Origin: an uncultured Collinsella sp.
GTDB taxonomy: Bacteria; Actinomycetota; Coriobacteriia; Coriobacteriales; Coriobacteriaceae
NCBI GenBank assembly: GCA_958427895.1
Contig: CAUADW010000006.1
Coordinates: 1 to 44,373, forward strand
Length of the DNA: 44,373 nucleotides
Reading direction: 5' to 3'
The translations under genes were made by a program, and so were the position numbers. Every line of letters begins with the position of its first letter. The first letter of the stretch is position 1. Under the pieces are notes generated by a model that worked only from the letters and a program-made list of their open reading frames with translations, searched no databases and had not been told where the DNA came from. Below are positions 25,856 to 34,319 of this stretch, one piece after another.

Positions 25856-26542
25856 ATGCGCACCGAGCTCGATGTCCCCTTTTCGCACAAAGAAGAAGCC
25901 AAGGCGCTGGGCGCCAAATGGGACCGGACCAAGAAGGTCTGGTATGTACCCAGCGGCGTCAACCCCGAGCCCTTTGCCGAGTGGCTGCCCGGTGTTGACC
26001 GATCCGACCCCTCAGCGCCGTATATATATCTAGTACTGGGCAAGCGCGAGTGCTGGAAGTGTCACAAAGAGACCTCGGTCGCGGCCTTCGGCATTCCCTA
26101 TCGAACCGATAACGACGAGAGCGTCGCCATCGCGCACGCGCCCAACGAATCCGGGCACATTGCCATCGACACGGCCAACGCCAACGCACTCGCCATCGTG
26201 CCCGCTCTTGGCTGCGTGCCGGGCGAGATCCGCGACTACCTTCATAAGCGCTGCGGCTACAAGCCCGTAGGCGCGCGAGCCTCCAAAGCCCCGTCGCTCG
26301 GCAACACGTGCACCAGTTGCGACGCGCTGCAAGGCAGCCGCTATCTGTTCGAGGAGCCCTCGTCCCCGTTTGCCCTCACTGCCATCAACAAGCTGCCGGC
26401 ACTGGAGTTCGTGCGCGTCGAAGTTGCCGGCGTCTTTGGCATCCCGGCCACGCGCACCGACTTTGACCAGGCGCTCTTTACCTGGGCACGCGACCATCAC
26501 GCCGAGTTCCACAAGCAACTCGGTGAGGGGATTTATTTGTAG
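25856..26542 (+). CDS. DUF5710 domain protein with zinc-finger-like cysteines
   Basis: The ATG at 25856 has AAGGAG 5 nt upstream. The first 45 residues (VPFSHKEEAKALGAKWDRTKKVWYVP) match the DUF5710 motif, a small domain found in primases, topoisomerases and many mobile-element proteins. The remaining roughly 180 residues contain ECWKCHKE and NTCTSCD pairs, so one zinc ribbon could be built from them. The C-terminus has FDQALFTWARDHHAEF, similar in style to a small helical domain. The 228-residue protein has no assigned role; a nucleic-acid-binding function is plausible. It is the first gene after tRNA-Val. Confidence 0.7.
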   Translation: MRTELDVPFSHKEEAKALGAKWDRTKKVWYVPSGVNPEPFAEWLPGVDRSDPSAPYIYLVLGKRECWKCHKETSVAAFGIPYRTDNDESVAIAHAPNESGHIAIDTANANALAIVPALGCVPGEIRDYLHKRCGYKPVGARASKAPSLGNTCTSCDALQGSRYLFEEPSSPFALTAINKLPALEFVRVEVAGVFGIPATRTDFDQALFTWARDHHAEFHKQLGEGIYL

Positions 26543-26579
26543 AGGCAAAAGACACTCACAGCCAGCTCCTCCGCATCAC

Positions 26580-26864
26580 CTATCCCTCGTCGCCGGCGTC
26601 ATACACGATATCGAGGCCACAAACAGGGCATTTCTCCGGATACACCGGCATATGAACGCCTGTCTGTTTTCTCACTTCGTCGCTGAGTCTGTCGCGCGCA
26701 TCGATGAACCGAATGTCGAGACACGGTATTTGCGAGCCGCAGCGAGGGCAGGTGACGACAAACGACCCGCAATCAACCTCTACGCTCGGAAACATATTGT
26801 TGTCTATAAGGGCACACGGCAGTTTTCCGTACTTCCCCATCGCAATATCGCCTCGCCAGCTCAT
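26580..26864 (-). CDS. Small zinc-ribbon protein of unknown function
   Basis: This 94-residue protein starts at ATG 26864 (MSWRGD), 5 nt behind AGGGGAG. It contains CPRCGSQIPC and later KCPVCGLD, giving two CxxC pairs that could hold one zinc ion. Between them is a helical segment (RLSDEVRKQTGVHMP). Size and layout resemble small accessory zinc-ribbon proteins. I recognise no specific family. It is convergent with the DUF5710 gene and downstream of the HNH gene on the same strand (122 nt apart). Confidence 0.6.
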   Translation of the reverse strand: MSWRGDIAMGKYGKLPCALIDNNMFPSVEVDCGSFVVTCPRCGSQIPCLDIRFIDARDRLSDEVRKQTGVHMPVYPEKCPVCGLDIVYDAGDEG

Positions 26865-26986
26865 ACACGCTCCCCTCTCGCTATACAAAACAGGAAGAGC
26901 ATGCACCGGCGGGCGTGCGCGAGATTGCATCGCCACGCGATCCGATCAAACAACACGATCGTCAAAGAATGCCAAAGCCAAATACG

Positions 26987-28069
26987 CTAATACGGCAGAA
27001 GCCCCGCCTTTTCACGCTTCTTTTCCGAGCGATCGAACTCGATGCGATGGGCCTCAAGAAACACCGTATTGGGTCGCCACTGACGCTCATTCGGCTGCCT
27101 TAGCGTCGCACCCGCAAAGGAAGCGTAGCCGGTCTTATCCAGCAGGTACGATCCGCACAGCCGATATTCGCCGCAAACAGGCTCAAACGAAATCAGATGA
27201 GCATCGAATAAAGCATGTAAGTCGCGCCGAAGCAGAATGCCGTTGCTGGCAACCTGCGATTTGGGTCCCGAGTAATTCTCGATATGTGCAGCCTCCAGAG
27301 CTTCGCTGACGCCGCAGTCCGACACCGCGCAACGGCCATCATAGGCGGCAACGAGCTGCTTGCGGAACCATTGCTGCCCCAATCGCTCGCGCCTTAACGC
27401 ATAGCGGACCTTTTCGTCGTCGGTCGTACCCTGTCCGGCAAACTCAATATCGACGGGCATGTGCTTCAGATAGCTCATGTCGGGCGCAAAACGGGGGTCC
27501 GGTCCGCCTTTATGAACAGGACCGTGCAGAACAAACCATCCGTTTTCGGGCTCGAACCGTTCAACAAACGCAAGGCCGAGCACCTTGTAGCCCACCTCGG
27601 TTGCAAATATGACTCCGACTGGAACGCCACATTCCATGCAGTTGAGCATTTTACGGTTGTAATTCTGGTCTCGAGAACCAACGGCGCCTGGCGCTTGGAC
27701 CGAATACTTAATGACCCACGTACCATCGTCCAAATAGAGCGGAGGTACATCGGTGTAGAAGCTCTTTTTAGAGTTATGGACCGAAAGCGCAAAGATCTTA
27801 TTGGGATCTTGCTTCACCCGATCCTGGCCCGGCCAGAAGATCCCTGAATCCCGCGTTACGGGAAAGAAGTCCGAGCCAATTCTCAAACGATACTGATACT
27901 GAGGGCTATCTTCCTTGGTGTGGTGCGGAAGGCTGGTCCAAACGCCGCCGCGCTGTTCCTCGCCCAGAAACCACTCCCATGCCTCAACGTATTCGGAAGG
28001 CACGAGACTGCAGGCGCGGTCATAGCTTGGTCCATCCATCAACGGAACAGCAAGGTCAATGTCGTTCAT
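26987..28069 (-). CDS. HNH endonuclease (HNH_2 type) with unassigned N-terminal domain
   Basis: The C-terminal third carries a clear HNH_2 (PF13391-like) nuclease: RKQLVAAYDGRCAVSDCG, then EALEAAHIENYSG, then NGILLRRDLHALFDAHLI. This supplies the His-Asn-His residues, and the CAVSDC pair probably helps hold the fold. The N-terminal roughly 220 residues (LPHHTKEDSPQYQYRLRIGSD and YLDDGTWVIKYSVQAP) I do not recognise; it could be a DNA-recognition domain. Stand-alone HNH proteins of this layout are often modification-dependent or orphan restriction enzymes. No methyltransferase gene is adjacent. I chose ATG 28069 (MNDIDLAV) behind AGGTG; GTG 28078 is also in frame. The predicted length is 360 residues. 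Confidence 0.8.
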   Translation of the reverse strand: MNDIDLAVPLMDGPSYDRACSLVPSEYVEAWEWFLGEEQRGGVWTSLPHHTKEDSPQYQYRLRIGSDFFPVTRDSGIFWPGQDRVKQDPNKIFALSVHNSKKSFYTDVPPLYLDDGTWVIKYSVQAPGAVGSRDQNYNRKMLNCMECGVPVGVIFATEVGYKVLGLAFVERFEPENGWFVLHGPVHKGGPDPRFAPDMSYLKHMPVDIEFAGQGTTDDEKVRYALRRERLGQQWFRKQLVAAYDGRCAVSDCGVSEALEAAHIENYSGPKSQVASNGILLRRDLHALFDAHLISFEPVCGEYRLCGSYLLDKTGYASFAGATLRQPNERQWRPNTVFLEAHRIEFDRSEKKREKAGLLPY

Positions 28070-28284
28070 CGCCAGCACCTACAACCATACGAACGCGAGT
28101 CATGCCCCTCAATAATATGGCCGGAAGTCAATTATTACGAGATCTCATTCCGCGATCGGCACATCGTTGATGCTCTCGATTTGCCGCTGGCGCGCTTGTA
28201 CCCCGCTACCCCACTTCCCTGTATACTGATGTAGCACGTGTTTCATCCGGGCTTGTTGGGCCGGGTCGTTCATGGGAGGGTCTT

Positions 28285-28776
28285 ATGGCTGCTTCGAATC
28301 CGCCTAAGGGGAGCGTTTCTTCTTCGTCCATCAAGCCGGTTACGCGCAAGGCCGTGCGCTGCCAGCGCGAGGTCGCCTGGCTTATCACGCAGGCAGCGGG
28401 CAGGCTTGTGGCGACCACCCAGGACGTCAATGCGCCTACGCCGAGCTTTGTGTTAGCGGCGGCGCTGGATTTTGTGCGCCAATTGGAGCTTGCCGCGCAG
28501 GATGCCAACGGCCACCTCGACTACCAGAACGTTATGGCGCCCGATCTGCAAACGTTCTGTCACATGGCCAAGTTGCCTGCCGCGCCCAATGCGCTTTCGG
28601 ACGCAGGCTACATGTTTACGCTCTCGGGCGCGGACCTTATCCGCGACATCTATGCATACTGCAGCGAGCTCGCCGAGCGCAGCGTCTTTGGCACGGCTGA
28701 AGTCAAACCGGGAAATGTCATCAAGCTGGTTCTTAGGCTGTTCTTGATAGACGGGTTCGGGGCCATGCCGGCGTAA
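28285..28776 (+). CDS. Hypothetical protein, 163 residues
   Basis: The ATG at 28285 has GGGAGGG upstream, and the sequence has normal local codon use. The N-terminal 20 residues are Ser/Pro/Lys-rich and probably disordered; the rest is predicted helical (REVAWLITQAAGRLV, FVLAAALDFVRQLELAAQ). There is no signal peptide or membrane helix. I recognise no family. A possible promoter with an extended -10 (TGTATACT at 28220-28227) lies about 60 nt upstream. Confidence 0.6.
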   Translation: MAASNPPKGSVSSSSIKPVTRKAVRCQREVAWLITQAAGRLVATTQDVNAPTPSFVLAAALDFVRQLELAAQDANGHLDYQNVMAPDLQTFCHMAKLPAAPNALSDAGYMFTLSGADLIRDIYAYCSELAERSVFGTAEVKPGNVIKLVLRLFLIDGFGAMPA

Positions 28777-28876
28777 GCCGAGTCTTTAGCATCACCGTCG
28801 ACTGGGCAACAACCGCTTTACCTTAGTGGGCGCCAATCGAGGGTCGATTATTGAGTCGCCTCGTCCACTAACGCAT

Positions 28877-30343
28877 TTATTCCACGCGCTCTGACAGTCG
28901 ATATTTGCGGTTGCGGCTTGTCGACGGCGCCGTGGGCTCAAGCTCGCCTTGAGCAATGAGCGCGTTGACGCGCGACCTAACCTGGGAAATTGTAAGCCCT
29001 GTGTGCTCTGCCAGCTCGCGCGTCCCCAGCTCGCCGTAGTGTTTGAGTGCCGTCACAATTAAGCCCCCGCCATGATCGACCGGCTCGATCTTTGAACGGT
29101 AAAGTACGACCTTGAACCGATCGAACCCCGGGCAGAACAGGGGCTCGGCCAGACCATGCGCGCGCATGGCATCGATCATCATCGGGATGCCCGAGCCATT
29201 GCCCTCAGCCGGCGAACCTGCGCCATCCGGCAGCGGGACAATCGACATGAGCTTCACAAGCGTCGCGTTACGGCATCGGGAGCTGCCGTCAAACAAGTTC
29301 TCGCGAGTCTTTCCCCCGTAAAGGCCGCCAGGATTCGTCACCTCGACACGATCGTCAAAGACGTCGACGGTAATCGATTGTCCACAGAACCGATCCCCGT
29401 ATTCTCGATGGATTACGGCGTTGGCGATTGCCTCGCGCAGAACCTCCTCGGGAATCTCCAGCGAGTCGACACGCGAGACGCCTTGGACGGTCGAGGTTCG
29501 CCGCAAATTCTTGGCGACGGCCGCGACGGCATCCGAGATCATCTCGCCCAACGTTCCCTCACAGATTGTGCGGTCCATGAACCTCAGCGATCCCGCCGTG
29601 CCTTTCCGGGTCCCCGCATAGACAGCCATGTCGATAAAGAGCTTGGGATAAAACTGCTGAGGGTAGGTGCCCGCAACTAGGAGTCCAGCCTTGGTAACAT
29701 TGCCCTGGGAATCAAGGAAATTTAGGCGCTCCAGCTTCGTTTGTTTGTCCGGCGCGCCGCGCATTGCCCGAGGCGTCAACGAGAAAGCCCGATCTATCGT
29801 ACGGTCGACCAGCGCCTCGTCGAGATCGTCCGCGCCCGCGCCCGCCACCGCGTCGCGATCGCTCGGAGTCGCTCGACCGTATGACGCCAATGCGAGCACC
29901 TCGGTCGACGAAAGCGGGACATCTTTGTCATCGATGCGTTTGTAGCTGCCACCTTGAGCGCCCCGCTCTATGACATAACAAGGCTTGCTCGACGGGTCGA
30001 GCTCCTCAATCGTGATGACCAGAACCACGGTGCCCTGGAGCTCCACGCGCTCAATGGTGTATTTGGGCGGATTGGCCAGCTTTCCGCGACCGCCCGCATC
30101 ACCCATGCCCGCCACGAATTGGTTGAGCACTTTCTCGGTCTCAAAGTTTGCAACTGGGACAAAACCCGCGCGCTCGCTCACTCCGAGCACGATGATGCCG
30201 CCGGCGGTGTTTGCGAAAGCGCTGACCGTTTCCCATACGTCGCGGGAAAGCGTTGTGGCGCTCTCCTTGACCTCGACGTTAAGATCGTCCGAGCCCATGC
30301 GCCTTAAAGACTCGAGCAGACCGGTCAGTTCGTTTTCGTTCAT
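28877..30343 (-). CDS. AlbA_2 (Schlafen-like) DNA-binding / ATPase transcriptional regulator
   Basis: The 488-residue protein begins at ATG 30343 with AAGGA 7 nt upstream. Residues about 10-130 are an AlbA_2 domain (NVEVKESATTL, SAFANTAGGIIVLGV). Residues about 290-400 are an HATPase_c_4-like region (EAIANAVIHREYG and a Gly-rich GAGSPAEGNGSGI). The C-terminus is a winged helix (LGTRELAEHTGLTISQVRSRVNALIAQGELEP). This layout is common in regulators and in phage- or defence-associated proteins. A 240-bp array of TTATCTCTC repeats starts 60 nt upstream, which suggests it binds its own promoter. It sits at the edge of an accessory stretch following tRNA-Val. Confidence 0.82.
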   Translation of the reverse strand: MNENELTGLLESLRRMGSDDLNVEVKESATTLSRDVWETVSAFANTAGGIIVLGVSERAGFVPVANFETEKVLNQFVAGMGDAGGRGKLANPPKYTIERVELQGTVVLVITIEELDPSSKPCYVIERGAQGGSYKRIDDKDVPLSSTEVLALASYGRATPSDRDAVAGAGADDLDEALVDRTIDRAFSLTPRAMRGAPDKQTKLERLNFLDSQGNVTKAGLLVAGTYPQQFYPKLFIDMAVYAGTRKGTAGSLRFMDRTICEGTLGEMISDAVAAVAKNLRRTSTVQGVSRVDSLEIPEEVLREAIANAVIHREYGDRFCGQSITVDVFDDRVEVTNPGGLYGGKTRENLFDGSSRCRNATLVKLMSIVPLPDGAGSPAEGNGSGIPMMIDAMRAHGLAEPLFCPGFDRFKVVLYRSKIEPVDHGGGLIVTALKHYGELGTRELAEHTGLTISQVRSRVNALIAQGELEPTAPSTSRNRKYRLSERVE

Positions 30344-30400
30344 CTGCACGTCCTTTCGCTCGGTTCTGCGAAGAATGCCGCGAATGAATTTCCTTCGTCT

Positions 30401-30640
30401 CTCAGTTATCTCTCGTAATTATCTCTCATCTTTCTGTTATCTCTCATATTAGAGATGAGTGAGAGATAAAAGATAAGATGTCTGCCATCTGTTTCATATA
30501 AACATGTTTTTGCTGGTAGAACAATCGGTATTGAGATAATACCATGATTGCTTGTCTCTTTGCTGCTCAGTTATCTCTCATATTTATCTCTCGTCTTTCT
30601 GTTATCTCTCGTATTCGTGACGAATGAGAGATGAGAGATG
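30401..30640. repeat. Iteron-like array of TTATCTCTC, two 50-bp blocks
   Basis: TTATCTCTC occurs at 30406, 30419 and 30437, and again at 30571, 30584 and 30602, with the same 13 and 18 nt spacing; the two blocks are 165 nt apart. Each block is followed by an inverted copy (GAGAGATAA at 30461, GAGAGATGA at 30626). The base after each unit alternates between A and G. Between the blocks is a palindrome GGTATT-GAGAT-AATACC. The block order suggests a duplicated operator region for the divergent regulator gene. Confidence 0.75.
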
Positions 30641-30652
30641 TGCGGGCGGCGG

Positions 30653-30777
30653 ATGAGCGTGGATTTTGGACGGTCGGGAAATGAGGGTGGATATTTGGAC
30701 GGTATTTGGGCGTTTTGAGGCTGATTCCGTCCGAAAATCCACTCTCATTCGATAGGCGTCCAAGTTTCCACGCTCGC
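30653..30777. repeat. Four-unit foldback repeat upstream of the M16C peptidase
   Basis: Two direct units of the form GAGnGTGGAT then TTGGACGG (30653-30673 and 30681-30702) are followed by two inverted units (30727-30748 and 30756-30777). Unit 2 can pair with unit 3 and unit 1 with unit 4, giving a nested foldback. A related single unit occurs at 41133-41151. Confidence 0.6.
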
Positions 30778-30912
30778 GCGGCGGGCACGCGGGGCCTTTA
30801 CCCAATCCGCTGGCATCGTCTCCAGTTCGCCGCAGAGCCGCGGCCCCATATGGGTATACTCTCGTGGATTCGACTCGATTCGCCCCCGCTGGGGCGTCAA
30901 AGGAGACTGCAT

Positions 30913-33900
30913 ATGCCCACCACCTCAACCGACCCGCGCGCCGCAGCCGCTGCACTGCTGGTGCCCGGCACTACCTGCCACGGCTTTGCCGTCGAGCGCT
31001 GCGAGACCGTGCCCGAGCTCGACTCGGACGCTTACGTGCTGCGCCACACCGCCTCAGGCGCTCGCCTGCTGTACCTGGCGTGCGACGACGAAAACAAAGC
31101 CTTTGCCATTGGCTTTAAGACGCCGCCGGCCGACTCCACCGGCGTGTTCCATATTCTTGAGCACTCGGTGCTGTGCGGATCGGCTAAGTTCCCCGTCAAG
31201 GAGCCATTTGTCGACCTGATCAAGAGCTCCATGCAGACGTTTCTCAACGCCATGACCTACCCCGACAAGACCATCTACCCCGTTGCCACCACCAACGAGC
31301 AGGATTTGTACAACCTGATGGACGTGTACCTGGACGCGGTGTTCAACCCGGCCATCTACACCAAGCCCACCATTTTTGAGCAGGAGGGCTGGCACTACGA
31401 GCTGGACCTGCCGGAGGGCGCCGAGAACGAGGGCGACGGCAGCTCCGCGAGCCTGCGCGAGGGCACGCTGCGCTATAACGGCGTGGTGTTCAACGAGATG
31501 AAAGGTGCGCTGTCCGACCCCATGAGCGTGCTGGACGACGCCGTCAGCGCCGCGCTCTATCCCGACACCGCCTATGCGCACGAAAGCGGTGGCGACCCGC
31601 GCGCGATTCCCGCGCTCACCTACGAGCAGTTCCTGGACACGCACGCGCGCCACTACAATCCTTCCAACTCCTACATCACGCTCTACGGCGACCTAGATGT
31701 GGACCGCGCACTGGCGTTTTTGGACGAGCGCTATCTGTCGCAGTCGAGTGCCGCGAGCCGCCGCATGGACGCTGCCGTCGCCGCCGGCGAGGACCCGTCC
31801 ACGCTGGTGCCCAATCCGCTGGACGTGCAGGCACCCGTGACCTGCGAGTACAAGCGCGTCGAGATGGCCACTACACCCGAGAACGCCCTGGTGGGCCTGG
31901 GCCTGGTGCTGGGCAGCGCGCTCGACCGCAAACGCACGATCGCGGCGGATATCCTGTTTGAGGCACTGCTGGGCTCCAACGAAGCGCCGGTTAAGAAGGC
32001 CATTCTGGCCGCCGGCCTGGGCGGCAACGTGGTGAGCTACACCGCGGCCGAGAGCCTGCAGCCCTACGAGCTCATCATGCTGCAAAACGCGCAGCCCGGC
32101 GTGGCGCGCGAGCTGCGTCGCGTGTTCCAGGACGCCTGCCGCGATCTGTGCGAGCACGGCGTTCCGCGCGAGCGCCTGGAGGCCATCATCAGCAGCAACG
32201 AATACGACCTGCGCCAGCGCGACTACGGTATCGCCGACGGCGTGGCCATTGCGTGCGATGCGCTGAGCACCTGGCTCTACGATGACGACGCCGCGACGCT
32301 GGCACTCAAGTACGGCCCGGTGTACGAGGAGCTGCGTGGCGAGCTGGACGGCAGCTACTTTGAGGACCTGCTGCGCGAGCTGGTGCTGGAAAACGACCAC
32401 ATGGCGCTGGTCGAGCTGGTGCCGGTGGACGCCGCCGAGGGTTCAGAGGGTGCCGAGGCCGTCGAGCTGGCAGCCAAGCGCGATGCCATGACCGATGCCG
32501 AGCTGGCCGACGTGGTCGAGCGCACGGCCGCACTTCGTTCCGCACAGGAGGCCGAGGACACGCCCGAGGCCAAGGCCACACTGCCGCGCCTGCGCGTGTC
32601 CGACATTGGCGAGGCGCGCCCCGAGCCGCCGCTGGTCGTAGACACCACTGTGCCCATCCCCTGCCTGCGCCACGGCATCCCCACCAACCGTCTTGCCTAC
32701 GCCATGCAGTATTTCGACCTGAGCTGTGTCGCATTTGAGGACCTGCCCTACGTGACGCTGCTCTGCCGCCTGCTCAAACAGCTGCCCACGAGCGAGCACT
32801 CGGCCGAGGAGCTCGACAACTTGCTTGCCGGCAAGCTGGGCTTTTTGAGCTTTACGACCGAGGTCATGACCCAGCCCGACGTGGACGGTGTGCGCCCTTA
32901 TCTGCTGGTGAGCGCCGGCGCCCTGTCCGAGAAGATCAATGCGCTGGCGAGCCTGCCGCGCGAGGTATGGTCGAGCACGCTGCTGGCAGACGCCGACGCC
33001 GACCGCGTGCGCGACGTGCTCACGCAGATTCGCATTGGGCTTGAGCAGGGCTTTATCAACAACGGTCACTCGGCGGCGCTCGGTCGCGCGATGAGCTACA
33101 GCTCACCTTCGGCCGTGGTTCGCGAGCAGCTTTCGGGCGTGGACTTCTACCTGTTCCTGCGCGATCTGCTCGAGCACTTTGACGAGCGCGTGGACGGGCT
33201 GCGTACCAAGCTTGCCGAGCTGGCAGGCCGCATCTTTGTGGCCGATGGCTGCATGGCGAGCTTTACCGGCAGCGACGAGGACTTTAACGCGTACTGGGCC
33301 GCCGCGGGCGACCTGGGGCTGGGCGCGGGCCACGGCGGCGCTGGCAGCGACGTGCTCGTGGTGCCTGTACCGTGCGACCGCCAAGAGGCCTTTGTCATCC
33401 CCAGCGACATCTGCTTTGCGGCAAGCGCGTGCGACCCGCGTCGCCTGGGCATCGACGTGACGGGCGCCTGGGCGGTTGCCGCCAACGCGCTCTCCTACGA
33501 CTATCTGTGGAACGAGATCCGCGTGAAGGGCGGCGCGTACGGCTGCGGATTCCGCGCGGCCGGCGAGCGTCAGGCGGCGTTCTACACCTACCGCGACCCG
33601 GCAATCGACCCCTCGATTGAGCGTGTGGCGCGCGCAGGCGAATGGCTCGGCAGCTTTGAGCCCGACGAGGCCGCCTTTGAGGGCTTTATCGTGAGCTGCG
33701 TGAGCGGCATGGACGCGCCGGTGAAGCCGTACGCGCTCACCAAGCGCCGCAACACGACCTACCTGGCCGGGCTCGATCCGCACGCACGCGAGGAGCGCCG
33801 CGCCCAGATGCTCGCTGCCACGCCCGGTGAGCTTCGCTCGCTCGGCGCCGACGTGACGCGCATCGCAGCCGTCTCGCCCACCTGCGTCTTTGGCGGCCGA

Positions 33901-33954
33901 GACGTCATCGCCAAAAGCAACGCCGGCTTTAACGTCATCGACCTGCTGGGCTAA
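30913..33954 (+). CDS. M16C zinc metallopeptidase (presequence-protease/insulinase type)
   Basis: This 1013-residue protein begins at ATG 30913 behind AAGGAG. The inverted zinc motif HILEH (H80, E83, H84) is in FHILEHSVLCGS, followed by KEPFVDLIKSSMQTFLNAMTYPD, typical of PreP-like M16C enzymes. The chain has the M16 catalytic half, the M16C-associated helical hinge (about 480-730) and an inactive C-terminal half with WNEIRVKGGAYGCG. Such enzymes degrade short unstructured peptides; with no signal peptide, this one acts in the cytoplasm. A -10 (TATACT, 30855-30860) lies 53 nt upstream. It ends with a hairpin terminator. Confidence 0.93.
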   Translation: MPTTSTDPRAAAAALLVPGTTCHGFAVERCETVPELDSDAYVLRHTASGARLLYLACDDENKAFAIGFKTPPADSTGVFHILEHSVLCGSAKFPVKEPFVDLIKSSMQTFLNAMTYPDKTIYPVATTNEQDLYNLMDVYLDAVFNPAIYTKPTIFEQEGWHYELDLPEGAENEGDGSSASLREGTLRYNGVVFNEMKGALSDPMSVLDDAVSAALYPDTAYAHESGGDPRAIPALTYEQFLDTHARHYNPSNSYITLYGDLDVDRALAFLDERYLSQSSAASRRMDAAVAAGEDPSTLVPNPLDVQAPVTCEYKRVEMATTPENALVGLGLVLGSALDRKRTIAADILFEALLGSNEAPVKKAILAAGLGGNVVSYTAAESLQPYELIMLQNAQPGVARELRRVFQDACRDLCEHGVPRERLEAIISSNEYDLRQRDYGIADGVAIACDALSTWLYDDDAATLALKYGPVYEELRGELDGSYFEDLLRELVLENDHMALVELVPVDAAEGSEGAEAVELAAKRDAMTDAELADVVERTAALRSAQEAEDTPEAKATLPRLRVSDIGEARPEPPLVVDTTVPIPCLRHGIPTNRLAYAMQYFDLSCVAFEDLPYVTLLCRLLKQLPTSEHSAEELDNLLAGKLGFLSFTTEVMTQPDVDGVRPYLLVSAGALSEKINALASLPREVWSSTLLADADADRVRDVLTQIRIGLEQGFINNGHSAALGRAMSYSSPSAVVREQLSGVDFYLFLRDLLEHFDERVDGLRTKLAELAGRIFVADGCMASFTGSDEDFNAYWAAAGDLGLGAGHGGAGSDVLVVPVPCDRQEAFVIPSDICFAASACDPRRLGIDVTGAWAVAANALSYDYLWNEIRVKGGAYGCGFRAAGERQAAFYTYRDPAIDPSIERVARAGEWLGSFEPDEAAFEGFIVSCVSGMDAPVKPYALTKRRNTTYLAGLDPHAREERRAQMLAATPGELRSLGADVTRIAAVSPTCVFGGRDVIAKSNAGFNVIDLLG

Positions 33955-33961
33955 CGCACCA

Positions 33962-34000
33962 AGGTAGATTTTTGGGACATGCCCGAAAATCTACCTTTTT
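33962..34000 (+). terminator. Terminator of the M16C peptidase gene
   Basis: A stem AGGTAGATTTT.GGG pairs with CCC.AAAATCTACCT and is followed by TTTT, 8 nt after the stop. The left half (GGTAGATTTTTGGGACATGC) recurs inverted at 35981-36000. Confidence 0.88.
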
Positions 34001-34031
34001 CTGCGGCTTGAGCGGGGCGGCGCAGCCCACC

Positions 34032-34189
34032 GCGGCGGTTTGTCTCGATCTGTAACATCTAGACGGCAATATCGGCTCCAGATGTTACAGATCGAGACGT
34101 TTCCAGACGACGCCGACCTTTTGTCTCAATCTGTAACAACTAGGTCCAATTTTGCCGAGTTACTGTTACAGATCGAGACAAACCGCCGC
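34032..34189. repeat. 158-bp foldback element with 26-bp perfect terminal inverted repeats
   Basis: The ends at 34032-34057 and 34164-34189 are perfect inverted copies of 26 bp, starting GCGGCGGTTTGTCTCG. Two further copies of the core GTCTCnATCTGTAACA lie inside (34083-34098 inverted, 34123-34138 direct, one change), so four copies alternate in orientation. Copies 1 and 2 form a hairpin with 19-bp perfect arms. There is no ORF. It is MITE-like or a repeat of unknown function. Confidence 0.75.
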
Positions 34190-34212
34190 AGACGCCCATC
34201 ACAGCACAGACC

Positions 34213-34250
34213 ACCACGAAGGTGCATGTATCCCCTTCGTGGTTGTTTTG
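34213..34250 (+). terminator. Hairpin, possible terminator
   Basis: ACCACGAAGG/CCTTCGTGGT with an 11-nt loop is followed by TGTTTTG. Confidence 0.55.
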
Positions 34251-34252
34251 CT

Positions 34253-34303
34253 GTTTGCCCAGATAAACCTGCCAAAATAAACCTGTCCCTTTTTGGCAGG
34301 TTT
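34253..34303 (+). promoter_or_regulatory. Conserved hairpin element, copy A, just before the 5-FCL ribosome site
   Basis: GTTTGCCCAGAT is followed by a 13-bp stem AAACCTGCCAAAA/TTTTGGCAGGTTT with a 13-nt loop TAAACCTGTCCCT. The ribosome site of the next gene starts 4-8 nt later. The element is repeated at 42168-42216 with a compensatory change in the stem. Confidence 0.55.
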
Positions 34304-34319
34304 GCTAGAGGAGGTTAGG

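Noticed and set aside
30401..30640. Replication origin or CRISPR reading of the TTATCTCTC array
   Set aside because: There is no rep gene, no DnaA boxes that I can see and no regular spacers; an operator array fits better.
25607..30850. Integrative element using tRNA-Val as attachment site
   Set aside because: I found no integrase gene and no second copy of the tRNA 3' end in the window, so integration cannot be supported.
34032..34189. CRISPR-like reading of the repeated 16-bp core
   Set aside because: The copies alternate in orientation and spacers differ in length; there are no cas genes. It is a foldback repeat.
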